From: Myxococcus qinghaiensis
GTDB lineage: Bacteria > Myxococcota > Myxococcia > Myxococcales > Myxococcaceae
Direction: 5' to 3'
NCBI RefSeq assembly: GCF_024198215.1
Contig: NZ_JAKCFA010000041.1
Coordinates: 1-64,000, forward strand
DNA: 64,000 nucleotides
Position 1 is the first letter of the stretch. Each line of letters opens with the position of its first letter. Position numbers and translations under genes: made by a program. Shown here piece by piece: positions 17,389 through 25,763 of this stretch. The notes beneath the pieces were generated by a model. That model worked only from the letters and a program-made list of their open reading frames with translations, searched no databases and had not been told where the DNA came from.

Positions 17389-18516
17389 ATGAACCGCCCC
17401 GTGCTCGGAGCCGTCCTCGTGCCCGTCCTCTCGCTGCTCGTCGGCTGTGCCGGCGCCACGTCGAACGTCCGGCGACCTCAGGAGGTGGATGCGCTCTTCG
17501 CGGACTACGACGCGCCAGAGCGGCCGGGTGCCAGCGTCGTCGTGCTCCATGAGGGAAAGGTCGTCTTCAGTCGCGCCTATGGACTGGCCGACGTGGGGAC
17601 TCGGACGAAGGCCACGCCGGAGAGCCACTACCGGCTGGCCTCGCTCTCCAAGCAGTTCACCGCGATGGCCGTGCTGCTGCTGGTGGAGGAGGGGAAGCTC
17701 CGGCTGGAGGACCGCGTGGTGGACGTGCTCCCCGACTTCCCTTCGTACCTCGGCGAGGTCCGCGTCCATCACCTGCTCCAGCACACCTCCGGCATCTGGG
17801 ACTACGAGGCGTTCGTCCCGGCCACGCAGACCGAGCAGGTGAAGGACCGCGATGTGCTCGCGCTGCTCTCACGCGCGGACCGCACGTACTTCGCGCCGGG
17901 GAGCGCGGTGCGCTACAGCAACTCCGCCTACGCGGTGCTCTCGCTCGTCGTGGAGAAGGTGAGCGGCGTGTCCTTCGCCCGCTTCCTTCGCGAGCGCGTC
18001 TTCACGCCGGGCGGCATGGCCTCCGCCGTCGCCCACGAGGAGGGCGTCTCCACCGTGCCCCAGCGCGCCTACGGCCATGCGAGCCGCGACGAGGGCTTCG
18101 TGCCCAGGGACCAGAGCAACACCAGCGCCGTGCTGGGCGATGGCGGCATCTACGCCTCCGTCGTGGACCTGGCCGCGTGGGATGTCGCGCTGGACGCGGA
18201 CACGCTGGTGGACGCGAAGGCGCGGGCGCGCGCGTGGACGCCGGTGAAGCTCCCGGACGGCGCCTCCGGACGTTATGGCTTTGGCTGGTTCGTCGACGAG
18301 GACCAGGGCCGCACGCGCCTGTCACACCATGGCGAGACGTGCGGCTTCACCAACGCCATCGTGAAGTATCCGGACCAGCGCCTCACCGTCATCGTCCTGA
18401 CGAACCGCGCGGGCGGCGCGCCGTGGACGCTCGCGCAGCACGTCGCGGACCTGTGGCTGGGCACGCCTGTCACGCCGCGCCCCTGGCCTTTCGAGAGCAT
18501 GGCCAACGCACACTGA
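17389..18516 (+). CDS. Serine beta-lactamase-fold lipoprotein (class C/DD-peptidase-like)
   Basis: A 375-residue lipoprotein: the signal ends LLVGC with Cys20. The beta-lactamase/transpeptidase fold is shown by Ser85-Leu-Ser-Lys88 (SxxK nucleophile), Tyr176-Ser-Asn178 (YxN), and SHHGETCGF near residue 310, replacing the KTG element with HHG as in many family S12 esterases and peptidases. It probably hydrolyses esters or D-amino-acid peptides; true beta-lactamase activity is not implied. The upstream in-frame extension of 67 residues looks non-coding. It converges on the ECF sigma factor gene with a 17-base gap. Confidence 0.92.
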   Translation: MNRPVLGAVLVPVLSLLVGCAGATSNVRRPQEVDALFADYDAPERPGASVVVLHEGKVVFSRAYGLADVGTRTKATPESHYRLASLSKQFTAMAVLLLVEEGKLRLEDRVVDVLPDFPSYLGEVRVHHLLQHTSGIWDYEAFVPATQTEQVKDRDVLALLSRADRTYFAPGSAVRYSNSAYAVLSLVVEKVSGVSFARFLRERVFTPGGMASAVAHEEGVSTVPQRAYGHASRDEGFVPRDQSNTSAVLGDGGIYASVVDLAAWDVALDADTLVDAKARARAWTPVKLPDGASGRYGFGWFVDEDQGRTRLSHHGETCGFTNAIVKYPDQRLTVIVLTNRAGGAPWTLAQHVADLWLGTPVTPRPWPFESMANAH

Positions 18517-18533
18517 AACAGCGCGGCGGGCCT

Positions 18534-19097
18534 TCAGTGGCTCAGCCGCTCCGTCAACCAGACACGCGCGTAGGACCAGTCTCGTTTCACCGTGGCATGT
18601 GACACACCCAGCGCCGTCGCCGTCTCGTGGAGGCTCAGGCCCGCGAAGTAGCGCAGCTCCACCAGCCGGGCGAGCCGAGGCTGGAACGTCTCCAGCTCCA
18701 ACAGGGCCCCCTCCAGCTGGAGGACCTCCAGGTCGGGGCCCGGGTTCTCCACGTCCAGGTGGCGGATGCTCAGCCACTCCCGCCGCGCGTCACGCCGCTG
18801 ATGCAGCCAGGCGCGAGCCCGGTCCACCAGCACCCGCCTCAGCGCCTGGACGGCGACGCTGAAGAAGTGGCGACGGTCCTCGGGTTGGAGCGCGTCCGTC
18901 CCGAACAGCCGCGTCCAGGCATCCTGGAGTAGCACGGTGGGCTGTAGGGGATTGTGGGGAGCCGCCTCGGGTTGGACCTGGACCATGCGGGTCATCCGCC
19001 GCAGCTCCCGATAGGTCGCCGCCGTCAGCGCGTCCCTCGCGCCCAGGTCTCCCTCGCGTGCACCCTCCAACAAGACCGCCAGCTCCGTCGTGCTCAT
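18534..19097 (-). CDS. ECF-type RNA polymerase sigma factor
   Basis: A 187-residue protein. Region 2 spans roughly residues 15-85, with TYRELRRMTR and RRHFFSVAVQALRRVLVDRAR, and region 4 spans about 130-185, with a helix-turn-helix in LSLHETATALGVSHATVKRDW. This organisation, with the extended HFF-x-x-A segment, matches the subgroup often annotated TIGR02999 in large-genome soil bacteria. No anti-sigma gene is adjacent. It is divergent from the chemoreceptor gene, with 326 bases between that contain inverted repeats. Confidence 0.93.
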   Translation of the reverse strand: MSTTELAVLLEGAREGDLGARDALTAATYRELRRMTRMVQVQPEAAPHNPLQPTVLLQDAWTRLFGTDALQPEDRRHFFSVAVQALRRVLVDRARAWLHQRRDARREWLSIRHLDVENPGPDLEVLQLEGALLELETFQPRLARLVELRYFAGLSLHETATALGVSHATVKRDWSYARVWLTERLSH

Positions 19098-19423
19098 GGT
19101 GTCCCCCGCGGCCCGACTCGGGCCGCCCCACGGACGCTTCCTTCCGCGTTCCTCCTTAACGACGGATTGGCCGGGAATCCTTGAGAGATCGGGAAATGAC
19201 CCTCATGCGGAAACCATCTCTGGTTCCCAGGAAAAGAGGTGGACGTCCGCGAATCGGGCCCGAGGGGGGAGCGGACGTCGCGAGCGCTCAAGCGGGCACT
19301 CGCGTTTCGATACATCCCATTTGAAACATCGACATGGGACAGGAATGCGCGCTGGGCAGACAGGCGGGGTGGGTGAGACCCGTTTACATTCATGCGACAG
19401 AAGCCCGAGCATCGTGTTCATCC
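19098..19423. promoter_or_regulatory. Divergent intergenic region between sigma factor and chemoreceptor
   Basis: This 326-base region must drive both genes. It contains the inverted repeat described at 19242-19279 and a second 6-bp inverted repeat (TCCCAT and ATGGGA, 19315-19339) with a 13-base spacer. I could not identify a convincing -35/-10 pair or an ECF-type GGAAC element at the right spacing. No RNA gene is apparent. Confidence 0.45.
19242..19279. repeat. Nested inverted repeats, possible operator
   Basis: GACGTCCGC at 19242-19250 is repeated perfectly inverted as GCGGACGTC at 19271-19279. Inside the 20-base spacer lies the 10-base palindrome TCGGGCCCGA at 19254-19263. The arrangement suits binding of a dimeric regulator or a cruciform. 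Confidence 0.5.
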
Positions 19424-21544
19424 ATGAGTCTGCTCCGCGGTTCGGGTCGCGCGTCGATGGGCTGTTTCGTCTCGGGTGTTTCATCGGGGGTCTTCACCTG
19501 GCTTCTGTTCATCGTGCTCGTGCTCGCTCCATCGGCGCGGGCGGCGGGCGCCGAGAGCGTGGTGCTGGAGAGCGGGTGGCGCTATCGCTGGGGTGACTCA
19601 CCGATGGGGCCGGATGGCGTGCCCGCGTGGGCGCATGAGGCGGACCGGGAGGACTGGCTGCCCATGGTCGCCGCGCGTGAGCCGCCGGAACGCGCGTCGA
19701 ACACGTTCCTGTGGGTGAGCATCCCCGTGCCGAAAGGCACGTGGGTGGAGCCCGCGCTCCACCTGGCCACCGTGGCCAACGCGTTCGAGGTGTACGCCGG
19801 TGGCCGCCGCATCTACGCGAATGGGACGCTGCGCTCCTCGGGCGTCGAGTCGGTGGAGACCATGGCGTGGAGCCAGGTGCCGCTGCCCTCCTCGGTGGGT
19901 GGCACGCGGGTGCTGCTGCGCATCCAGAGCAACGGGCCCATCATCGGCGTGGGGCAGGAGGCGCGGGTGGGGCCCCGGTACGAGCTGGCCGGTCAGGCGA
20001 TGCGCGAGGGACTGGCGCCCTTCGTCATGGGCGTGCTGCTGCTCGTCGTCGCGGGCGTCGCCGGGGTGGCGGCGCTGGTGCGGCGACAGCAGCGGATGCT
20101 GGTGGCGCTCACCGTCTTCTCCAGCGGCTCGGGGCTGTTGCTGCTGGGCTCCAGCGGGTTGTTGATGTCCCTGTGGGGCGCGAACCTGCTCACCAGCCAG
20201 CTCACGTTGCTGGGGGCGTACACCCTCCTGCCGGGGCTGGGGTGGTTCATCTCCGACAGCATCCTGGAGGGCGAGCTGCGCTGGTTCCGCTGGGGCGTGG
20301 TCGCGATTGCCGTCCCCGCGGCGATTCAGGGCGCGCTGCTGTTCGTGGACCTGGGGATGATGTACCGGCACCTCACGTTGCTCACCGTCTACTCGCTGCC
20401 CTGCTTGTTCGTGTGCCTCATCGTCGCGGTCAGGGCCGCGTGGCGGGGCAACCCCGATGCGCGCATCTTCGTCGCGGGCCTGTGCGTACTCACCTTCGTG
20501 TGCGTGCTCAGCACGCTGCCCGTGCTCGGGGTGATGGAGCAGACGGGCACGCAGATGCACTGGGGCTTCGTGGCGCTCACGGTGTCGCTGGTGTGCATCG
20601 TCGCGCGACGCTCCACGCTGGTGGTGCGCTCGCTGGCGTCCCACACGCGTCAGCTGGAGGCGCGCCGCAAGGACGTGCGGGAGCTGGCTGAGGGCATGGG
20701 CACCGGCGCCGGAGAGCTGGCGACAGTGGTCCAGCAGCTGCGCACGTCCAGCGACGCGCAGACGGTGGGCATCGGCCGTCAGGCGACGGCGCTCAAGGAG
20801 CTGGAGCAGACGGTGCAGGAAATCCGGCAGGGCTCGTTGGTGACGGCGGACAAGACGCGGCTGCTCGCCAGCTCCATCGTCGTCGCGGAGGAGGCGGGCC
20901 GCGACGGTGGCACGGCCATCGACCGGACGCTGAACAACCTGGAGGCCATCCGCGCGGAGGTGTCGGAGATGGCCCGGCGAATCCTCGCGCTGGATGCGCG
21001 CACGCGGGAGATTTCCGGCATCGTCGACACGGTGAAGGGACTGGCGGACCAGTCCAACATGCTGGCCGTCAACGCCGCGATTGAAGCGGCGCGCAGCGGT
21101 GAGCATGGCAAGGGCTTCGCCGTGGTGTCGCGCGAGGTGCGCAGCCTGGCGGACCAGTCCATCCTCGCCACGCAGCGCATCCGCGAGGTGCTGGAGGGGG
21201 TGAACGCCAGCATGCGCGAGGCCGCGAAGATGAGCGAGCAGGGCGAGCAGCGGGTGAAGGTGAGCCTGGACGCGGTGCGCATCTCAGGCTCACAGCTCCA
21301 GAAGCTGGCGGGCATCATCGGCGACACCAGCGGCAGCGTGCGCCAGATCTCCATGGCCGTATCCCAGCAGGACGCGGGCACGTCCCAGATAGCCATGGCC
21401 ATCAAGGACCTGTCCGGACAGATGCAGCAGACCCTGCGCGTGGTGGAGGAGACGCAGAAGGTCGCGCGCTCGGTGCAGACGCTGGCGGAGACCATGTCCG
21501 GCTCGGCGCGGAAGGCGCTCGAGTCGGGCTCGCTGAGCGCGTGA
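19424..21544 (+). CDS. 7TM-DISM methyl-accepting chemotaxis-type receptor
   Basis: A 706-residue receptor. An N-terminal signal segment at about residues 18-35 is followed by a periplasmic beta domain (about 40-180), then seven hydrophobic helices between about 200 and 400 (including GVLLLVVAGVAG, LPGLGWFI and WGFVALTVSLVCIVARRS). The C-terminus is an MCP signalling domain with the conserved hairpin tip around NMLAVNAAIEAARSGEHGKG and a long coiled coil. A 7TM-DISM transmembrane part joined to an MCP output, with no HAMP domain visible, would link sensing of an external ligand to a chemosensory pathway. No CheA/CheW genes are nearby. The start was placed at the ATG before the signal segment. 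Confidence 0.93.
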   Translation: MSLLRGSGRASMGCFVSGVSSGVFTWLLFIVLVLAPSARAAGAESVVLESGWRYRWGDSPMGPDGVPAWAHEADREDWLPMVAAREPPERASNTFLWVSIPVPKGTWVEPALHLATVANAFEVYAGGRRIYANGTLRSSGVESVETMAWSQVPLPSSVGGTRVLLRIQSNGPIIGVGQEARVGPRYELAGQAMREGLAPFVMGVLLLVVAGVAGVAALVRRQQRMLVALTVFSSGSGLLLLGSSGLLMSLWGANLLTSQLTLLGAYTLLPGLGWFISDSILEGELRWFRWGVVAIAVPAAIQGALLFVDLGMMYRHLTLLTVYSLPCLFVCLIVAVRAAWRGNPDARIFVAGLCVLTFVCVLSTLPVLGVMEQTGTQMHWGFVALTVSLVCIVARRSTLVVRSLASHTRQLEARRKDVRELAEGMGTGAGELATVVQQLRTSSDAQTVGIGRQATALKELEQTVQEIRQGSLVTADKTRLLASSIVVAEEAGRDGGTAIDRTLNNLEAIRAEVSEMARRILALDARTREISGIVDTVKGLADQSNMLAVNAAIEAARSGEHGKGFAVVSREVRSLADQSILATQRIREVLEGVNASMREAAKMSEQGEQRVKVSLDAVRISGSQLQKLAGIIGDTSGSVRQISMAVSQQDAGTSQIAMAIKDLSGQMQQTLRVVEETQKVARSVQTLAETMSGSARKALESGSLSA

Positions 21545-21644
21545 GGCGCGCCGTGCTTCAGGGCGTCGGGCAGGCCGAGCGCCGCCATGGGCGAGTCGCC
21601 GATGACGACGCATGGCCTGCCTGACCACGGGACCCCCGCGAAAG

Positions 21645-21684
21645 TCGCGGAGGTCTCTCTCTATCTCCTGACAGGACTCCGCGA
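21645..21684. terminator. Hairpin between convergent genes
   Basis: TCGCGGAGGTC at 21645-21655 pairs with GGACTCCGCGA ending at 21684 through about 10 base pairs with one bulge, leaving a pyrimidine-rich loop. It lies between the receptor stop and the stop of the minus-strand lipoprotein gene, so it could serve both. There is no clear T-tract. Confidence 0.35.
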
Positions 21685-21686
21685 GC

Positions 21687-21986
21687 TCAGGGGTCGATGG
21701 GGGCGGGGCAGAGGGGGAAGTGCGCGCCGCACGCGAAGCGCTGGGTGCAGTAGTCCCCCGCTTGCGAGGGCCACGCGTAGGCCGTCCCATAAGGGGCGCC
21801 CGGAGGACAGTCCAAGGTGTGCGCGCTGACATGGCACCACTCGGCGGGGTCACACTCCCAGGGGCCGGAGAGCGACTGCTCGACAGCCCGGGGAGATCCC
21901 TCCGAGTGCTGCGACTCCGTGCCTTCACCACAGCCCGTCAGCAGCAAGGCCACCACGACGGCTCCGCTCCACGTCTGACGATTCAT
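21687..21986 (-). CDS. Small Cys-containing lipoprotein
   Basis: A 99-residue protein whose signal ends ALLLTGC, lipidated at about Cys19. The ATG has GGGAG about five bases upstream. The mature part has Cys pairs in WECDPAEWC, DCPPG, YCTQRFACG and FPLCP contexts, compatible with a small disulfide-bonded surface domain. The family is unrecognised; myxobacteria encode many such Cys-rich lipoproteins. It is divergent from the hydroxyproline operon. Confidence 0.72.
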   Translation of the reverse strand: MNRQTWSGAVVVALLLTGCGEGTESQHSEGSPRAVEQSLSGPWECDPAEWCHVSAHTLDCPPGAPYGTAYAWPSQAGDYCTQRFACGAHFPLCPAPIDP

Positions 21987-22162
21987 TGCACGCTCCCTGG
22001 GATTGAGGGAGCGTGAGTTCACTGCCAGTGGCCGCCGTCTCCAAGGAGAATCGCCGGGCATTTGCGTGATTGCCACGCGAGTGTGGTCGAATCTCCCAAG
22101 AAACGGCGCCTCGGGGCTCCTAGGGTGGCTCATGGGAGGCCCGGGTAGAGGGAGCGGTCCGC

Positions 22163-23098
22163 ATGCGGCGCATTCGTGTCATCGACAGTCATACGGGCGG
22201 TGAGCCCACGCGCGTGGTGATTGACGGAGGACCCGAGCTGGGGACGGGCGACCTGGCGAGTCAGCGCGAGCGCTTCCGCGAGACGTTCGACGCCTTCCGC
22301 AAGGCCATCGTCTGCGAGCCCCGTGGCTCCGACGTCATGGTCGGTGCGCTCTTGTGCCCGCCCGTCCACGCGTCGAGCGTCGCCGGCATCATCTTCTTCA
22401 ACAACGTCGGCTATCTCGGCATGTGTGGCCACGGGACCATCGGCGTGGTGAAGACGCTGGAGTACCTGGGCCGCATCGGTCCTGGGGTCCACGCGTTGGA
22501 GACTCCCGTGGGCGTGGTGAAGGCCACGCTGCATCCGGATGGCCGCGTCAGCATCGCCAACGTGCCGAGCTACCGGTGGGCGCACGACGTGGCCGTGCCG
22601 GTGCCGGGACATGGCGAGGTCCGAGGGGATATCGCCTGGGGTGGCAATTGGTTCTTCCTGTCCCGCGCCACGCACCTGCCGCTGGAGTTGACGCGGGTTC
22701 CCGCGCTCCTCGCGTACACGTCCGCGCTCAAGCAGGCGCTCGTGGACCAGGGCATCACCGGAGAGGGGGGCGCCGAGATTGACCACGTGGAGCTGTATGC
22801 CCCGTCTCCGTCGTCAGGGGTGGATGCTCGCAACTTCGTGCTGTGCCCCGGGCTGGCCTATGACCGGTCTCCATGCGGCACCGGGACGAGTGCGAAGGTC
22901 GCGTGCCTCGCCGCCGAGGGCGTGCTGGCGGAGGGCGTGACGTGGGTGCAGGAGAGCATCCTCGGCAGTCGCTTCGAGGCGCGCTACGTGCGCGATGGCG
23001 ACCGCGTCCTGCCCACCATCACCGGCACCGCGTCCGTCAACGCGGAGGCGACGTTGCTGGTGGACCCGACGGACCCGTTCGCCTGGGGCATCGGATGA
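22163..23098 (+). CDS. 4-hydroxyproline 2-epimerase (proline racemase family)
   Basis: A 311-residue enzyme of the proline racemase family. Cys88 in GMCGHGTIG and Cys238 in DRSPCGTGTSA are the two catalytic cysteines; the dehydratase subfamily would have Thr at the second site. It should convert trans-4-hydroxy-L-proline to cis-4-hydroxy-D-proline in the cytoplasm. It is the first gene of a tight operon, and the next gene starts in its stop codon (ATGA). The downstream genes supply the rest of the hydroxyproline pathway, which makes 4-hydroxyproline a more likely substrate than proline or 3-hydroxyproline. Confidence 0.95.
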   Translation: MRRIRVIDSHTGGEPTRVVIDGGPELGTGDLASQRERFRETFDAFRKAIVCEPRGSDVMVGALLCPPVHASSVAGIIFFNNVGYLGMCGHGTIGVVKTLEYLGRIGPGVHALETPVGVVKATLHPDGRVSIANVPSYRWAHDVAVPVPGHGEVRGDIAWGGNWFFLSRATHLPLELTRVPALLAYTSALKQALVDQGITGEGGAEIDHVELYAPSPSSGVDARNFVLCPGLAYDRSPCGTGTSAKVACLAAEGVLAEGVTWVQESILGSRFEARYVRDGDRVLPTITGTASVNAEATLLVDPTDPFAWGIG

Positions 23099-24231
23099 GC
23101 GCCTTCGACTGCGTCATCGTCGGCGGTGGCATCGTCGGCGCGGCGCTCGCGGATGTGCTCAGCGCGGAAGGAGTGTCGGTGGCGCTCGTGGAGGCGCGCT
23201 CCATTGGGACGGGGACCACCGCGTGCGGCATGGGGCACCTGGTGGCCATGGACGACAACGCGGCGGAGCTCGCGCTGACGGCGTGGTCCGTGGCGCTGTG
23301 GCGGGAGCTGGCGGACGGACTGCCTCGCACCGTGGAGTACGACGCCTGCGGCACGCTGTGGCTCGCCGCCGATGACGAGGAGATGGCCGCGGTCTCCGCG
23401 AAGGTGGCCAACTACCGCGCCGCGGGAGTCCGGGCGGAGGTGCTCGACAGCGCGGCGCTGTATGAGGCCGAGCCGGCGCTGGCTCCGGGGCTCGTCGGGG
23501 CGCTGCGGGTTCCTGAGGATGCCGTGCTGTATCCACCGGTCGCCGCGCGGACCTTCGCGCTGCGTGCGCAGGCTCGTGGCGCGCGATTGATGACGGGCTG
23601 TCAGGTCCGCGAGCTGCGCCCGGGAGGTGTCATGCTCGCCAATGGCGAGTTGCTGACGGCGCGGCATGTCGTACTCGCGGCGGGCGTGGCGAGTCCCTTG
23701 CTGTGTCCTGGGTTGCCCATCTCGCCTCGCAAGGGACACCTGCTCATCACCCGACGCGGTGCCCCGGTGGTGCATCACCAGTTAGTGGAGCTGGGCTACC
23801 TCAAGAGCGCGCATGGGACGGATGGCGCCTCCGTGGCCTTCAACGCGCAGCCTCGCGTCACGGGACAGCTCCTCTTGGGCTCGTCGCGGCAGCCAGGGGA
23901 TGGGACTCGGGAGGTGGATGCGAAGCTCCTGGAGCGGATGCTGAAGCGCGCGGCCCTGTTCCTTCCGGGGCTCGATGGGTTGCAGGCGCTGCGTGTCTGG
24001 ACGGGGCTGCGCCCGGCGACGCCGGATGGACTGCCGTTGTTGGGTCCCCATCCGGAGAAGCCGTGGCTGTGGCTTGCGTGTGGCCATGAGGGCCTTGGCA
24101 TCACCACCGCCACGGGCAGCGCGCGACTGGTGGCGGACCAGCTGCTCGGGCGCGCGAGTGTCATTGACGCGCGTCCTTACTCCCCCGCGCGCTTCCTGTC
24201 GGCGTCGGGTCATGAGGTCGCGCATGCGTGA
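23095..24231 (+). CDS. FAD-dependent D-amino-acid oxidase-like subunit (D-hydroxyproline dehydrogenase)
   Basis: A 378-residue flavoprotein of the DAO family. The N-terminal dinucleotide motif is VIVGGGIVGAALA at residues 7-19, and the C-terminal FAD segment is GLRPATPDGLPLLGP followed by CGHEGLGITTA. With the next two genes it resembles the heteromeric D-hydroxyproline dehydrogenases of other bacteria, which oxidise cis-4-hydroxy-D-proline to 1-pyrroline-4-hydroxy-2-carboxylate. Its start overlaps the epimerase stop by 4 bases. A longer in-frame extension into the epimerase gene is not credible. Confidence 0.93.
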   Translation: MSAFDCVIVGGGIVGAALADVLSAEGVSVALVEARSIGTGTTACGMGHLVAMDDNAAELALTAWSVALWRELADGLPRTVEYDACGTLWLAADDEEMAAVSAKVANYRAAGVRAEVLDSAALYEAEPALAPGLVGALRVPEDAVLYPPVAARTFALRAQARGARLMTGCQVRELRPGGVMLANGELLTARHVVLAAGVASPLLCPGLPISPRKGHLLITRRGAPVVHHQLVELGYLKSAHGTDGASVAFNAQPRVTGQLLLGSSRQPGDGTREVDAKLLERMLKRAALFLPGLDGLQALRVWTGLRPATPDGLPLLGPHPEKPWLWLACGHEGLGITTATGSARLVADQLLGRASVIDARPYSPARFLSASGHEVAHA

Positions 24232-24493
24232 GCCCGCGCCGAAGAAGGCCTCGGTCGTCACCCTTCGCATCAACGGGCGTGAAGTCACGGTGCCGGTGGG
24301 GACGTCTGTCGCGGCGGCGCTGGCGATGACGGACAGCTTCGTCAGTCGCGCGGACTTGAGCGGGCGGCCCCGTGGACCTCTGTGCGGAATGGGCGTCTGC
24401 TTCGAGTGCCGCGCCACCATCGACGGTGTCCCCGAGGTCCTCATGTGCCTGACGCCGTGTCGCGAGGACCAGACGGTGGTGACCGATGCGTGA
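24224..24493 (+). CDS. Small [2Fe-2S] ferredoxin-like subunit
   Basis: An 89-residue protein with plant-type 2Fe-2S cysteines spaced C-x4-C-x2-C-x11-C (CGMGVCFEC, then LMC). It matches the small subunit (HcnA/SoxA-N-like) of flavin-dependent amino-acid dehydrogenases. ATG at 24224 has GAGG six bases upstream and is preferred over an in-frame ATG four codons earlier. It overlaps the previous gene by 8 bases and the next by 8 bases, so the three subunits should be made together. Confidence 0.92.
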   Translation: MREPAPKKASVVTLRINGREVTVPVGTSVAAALAMTDSFVSRADLSGRPRGPLCGMGVCFECRATIDGVPEVLMCLTPCREDQTVVTDA

Positions 24494-25763
24494 GGTCTGT
24501 GACCTCGTGGTCGTCGGTGCTGGCCCAGGCGGGCTCGCCGCCGCGTGTCGTGCGGCCGAGGCGGGGCTGGATGTGCTCGTCCTCGACGCCCAGCCGGAGC
24601 CCGGTGGACAGGTCTGGCGAGGCGAGGCGCGACAGGGCTCGAATCGCCTCGCGCGTCGCTGGCTCACCCGGTTCTCCGCGTCAGGCGCGCGCTTTCGTCC
24701 AGGTGCCCGGGTCATCGCCGCGCCCGAGCCGGGTGTGCTCCTGGTGGAAGAGGGCCCGTCCTCGTTCGCCGTGCGCTACGGCCGCGCGGTGCTTGCCACC
24801 GGGGCGCGCGAGCGCTTCCTGCCGTTCCCCGGATGGACGCTGCCGGGCGTGCTGGGCGTCAGCGGACTCCAGGTGCTCGTGAAGGATGGCCTCCCCATCC
24901 GAGGCAAGCGCGTGGTGCTCGCCGGCACGGGCCCGTTGTTGCTCGCCGCCGCCGCGACGATTCACTCCCACGGTGGCGAGGTCCTCTACATCGCCGAACA
25001 GGCCTCCGCCGCGAGCCATTGGGGCTTCGCGCTCCAGCTCTGGCGTCAGCCGGCCAAGCTGCTCCAGGGCGCCTTGATGTCAGCGAAGCTCGTCAGCGTG
25101 CCCACGTCCACGGACGCCTGGGTCACCGCCGCTGAAGGCGAGCGCCGTCTGGAAGCCGTCCGTCTCTCCGTTCGCGGTCGCGAGGAACACCTGCACTGCG
25201 ACTACCTGGGCGCGGCCTACGGGCTCGTGCCCAACCTGGAAGTGGCGCGGCTGCTCAGCTGTGAGACCTCGGCCGGCGCGGTGGTCGTCGACGACCGCCT
25301 GGAGACACGCGTTCCCAAGGTCCACGCCGTGGGCGAGCTGCTCGGCATCGGTGGCGTGGACCAGGCGCTCGTCACCGGAGAGCTGGCGGGACTCGTCGCC
25401 GCCGAGCAACCCGTTCCCTTGGAGCTGGAGCGCTCCTGGCACCGCGTGCGGACCTTCGCCGCCCAGCTCGCGAGGCATGATGCGCCGCGCGCGGAGCTGC
25501 TCCGATTGGCCACGCCGGACACGCTGCTGTGTCGCTGCGAGGACGTGCCCATGTCCGCGCTGGAGGGCTGTCAGAACCTGCGCGAGGCCCGGCTGTATGC
25601 ACGCCTGGGCATGGGCGCCTGCCAGGGCCGCACCTGCGGCACCGCGGCGCAGACCCTCTTCGGTTGGACGGGCGAAGACGTGCGCCCGCCGTGTCTCCCC
25701 GCGCGCATCGGCAGCCTGCGCATCCCCTCGGACGTTTCCTCTACCCCTACGAGAGAGTCATGA
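24486..25763 (+). CDS. NAD(P)/FAD oxidoreductase with BFD-like [2Fe-2S] domain (HcnB/dehydrogenase alpha)
   Basis: A 425-residue flavoprotein. VVGAGPGGLAAACRAAEAG (residues 8-26) binds FAD, a second GTGPLLLAAA motif lies near residue 143, and the C-terminus has four cysteines in LCRCEDV and GACQGRTCG contexts, matching a bacterioferritin-ferredoxin-like cluster domain. It pairs with the preceding DAO-like and ferredoxin-like subunits. Together they should oxidise cis-4-hydroxy-D-proline and pass electrons to the respiratory chain. The next gene starts within its stop (ATGA). Confidence 0.93.
   Translation: MREVCDLVVVGAGPGGLAAACRAAEAGLDVLVLDAQPEPGGQVWRGEARQGSNRLARRWLTRFSASGARFRPGARVIAAPEPGVLLVEEGPSSFAVRYGRAVLATGARERFLPFPGWTLPGVLGVSGLQVLVKDGLPIRGKRVVLAGTGPLLLAAAATIHSHGGEVLYIAEQASAASHWGFALQLWRQPAKLLQGALMSAKLVSVPTSTDAWVTAAEGERRLEAVRLSVRGREEHLHCDYLGAAYGLVPNLEVARLLSCETSAGAVVVDDRLETRVPKVHAVGELLGIGGVDQALVTGELAGLVAAEQPVPLELERSWHRVRTFAAQLARHDAPRAELLRLATPDTLLCRCEDVPMSALEGCQNLREARLYARLGMGACQGRTCGTAAQTLFGWTGEDVRPPCLPARIGSLRIPSDVSSTPTRES

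Noticed and set aside
19142..19230. ECF-type promoter with GGAAC on the minus strand upstream of the sigma factor gene
   Set aside because: GGAACC is present, but no CGTC-like -10 element occurs at the required 16-base spacing.
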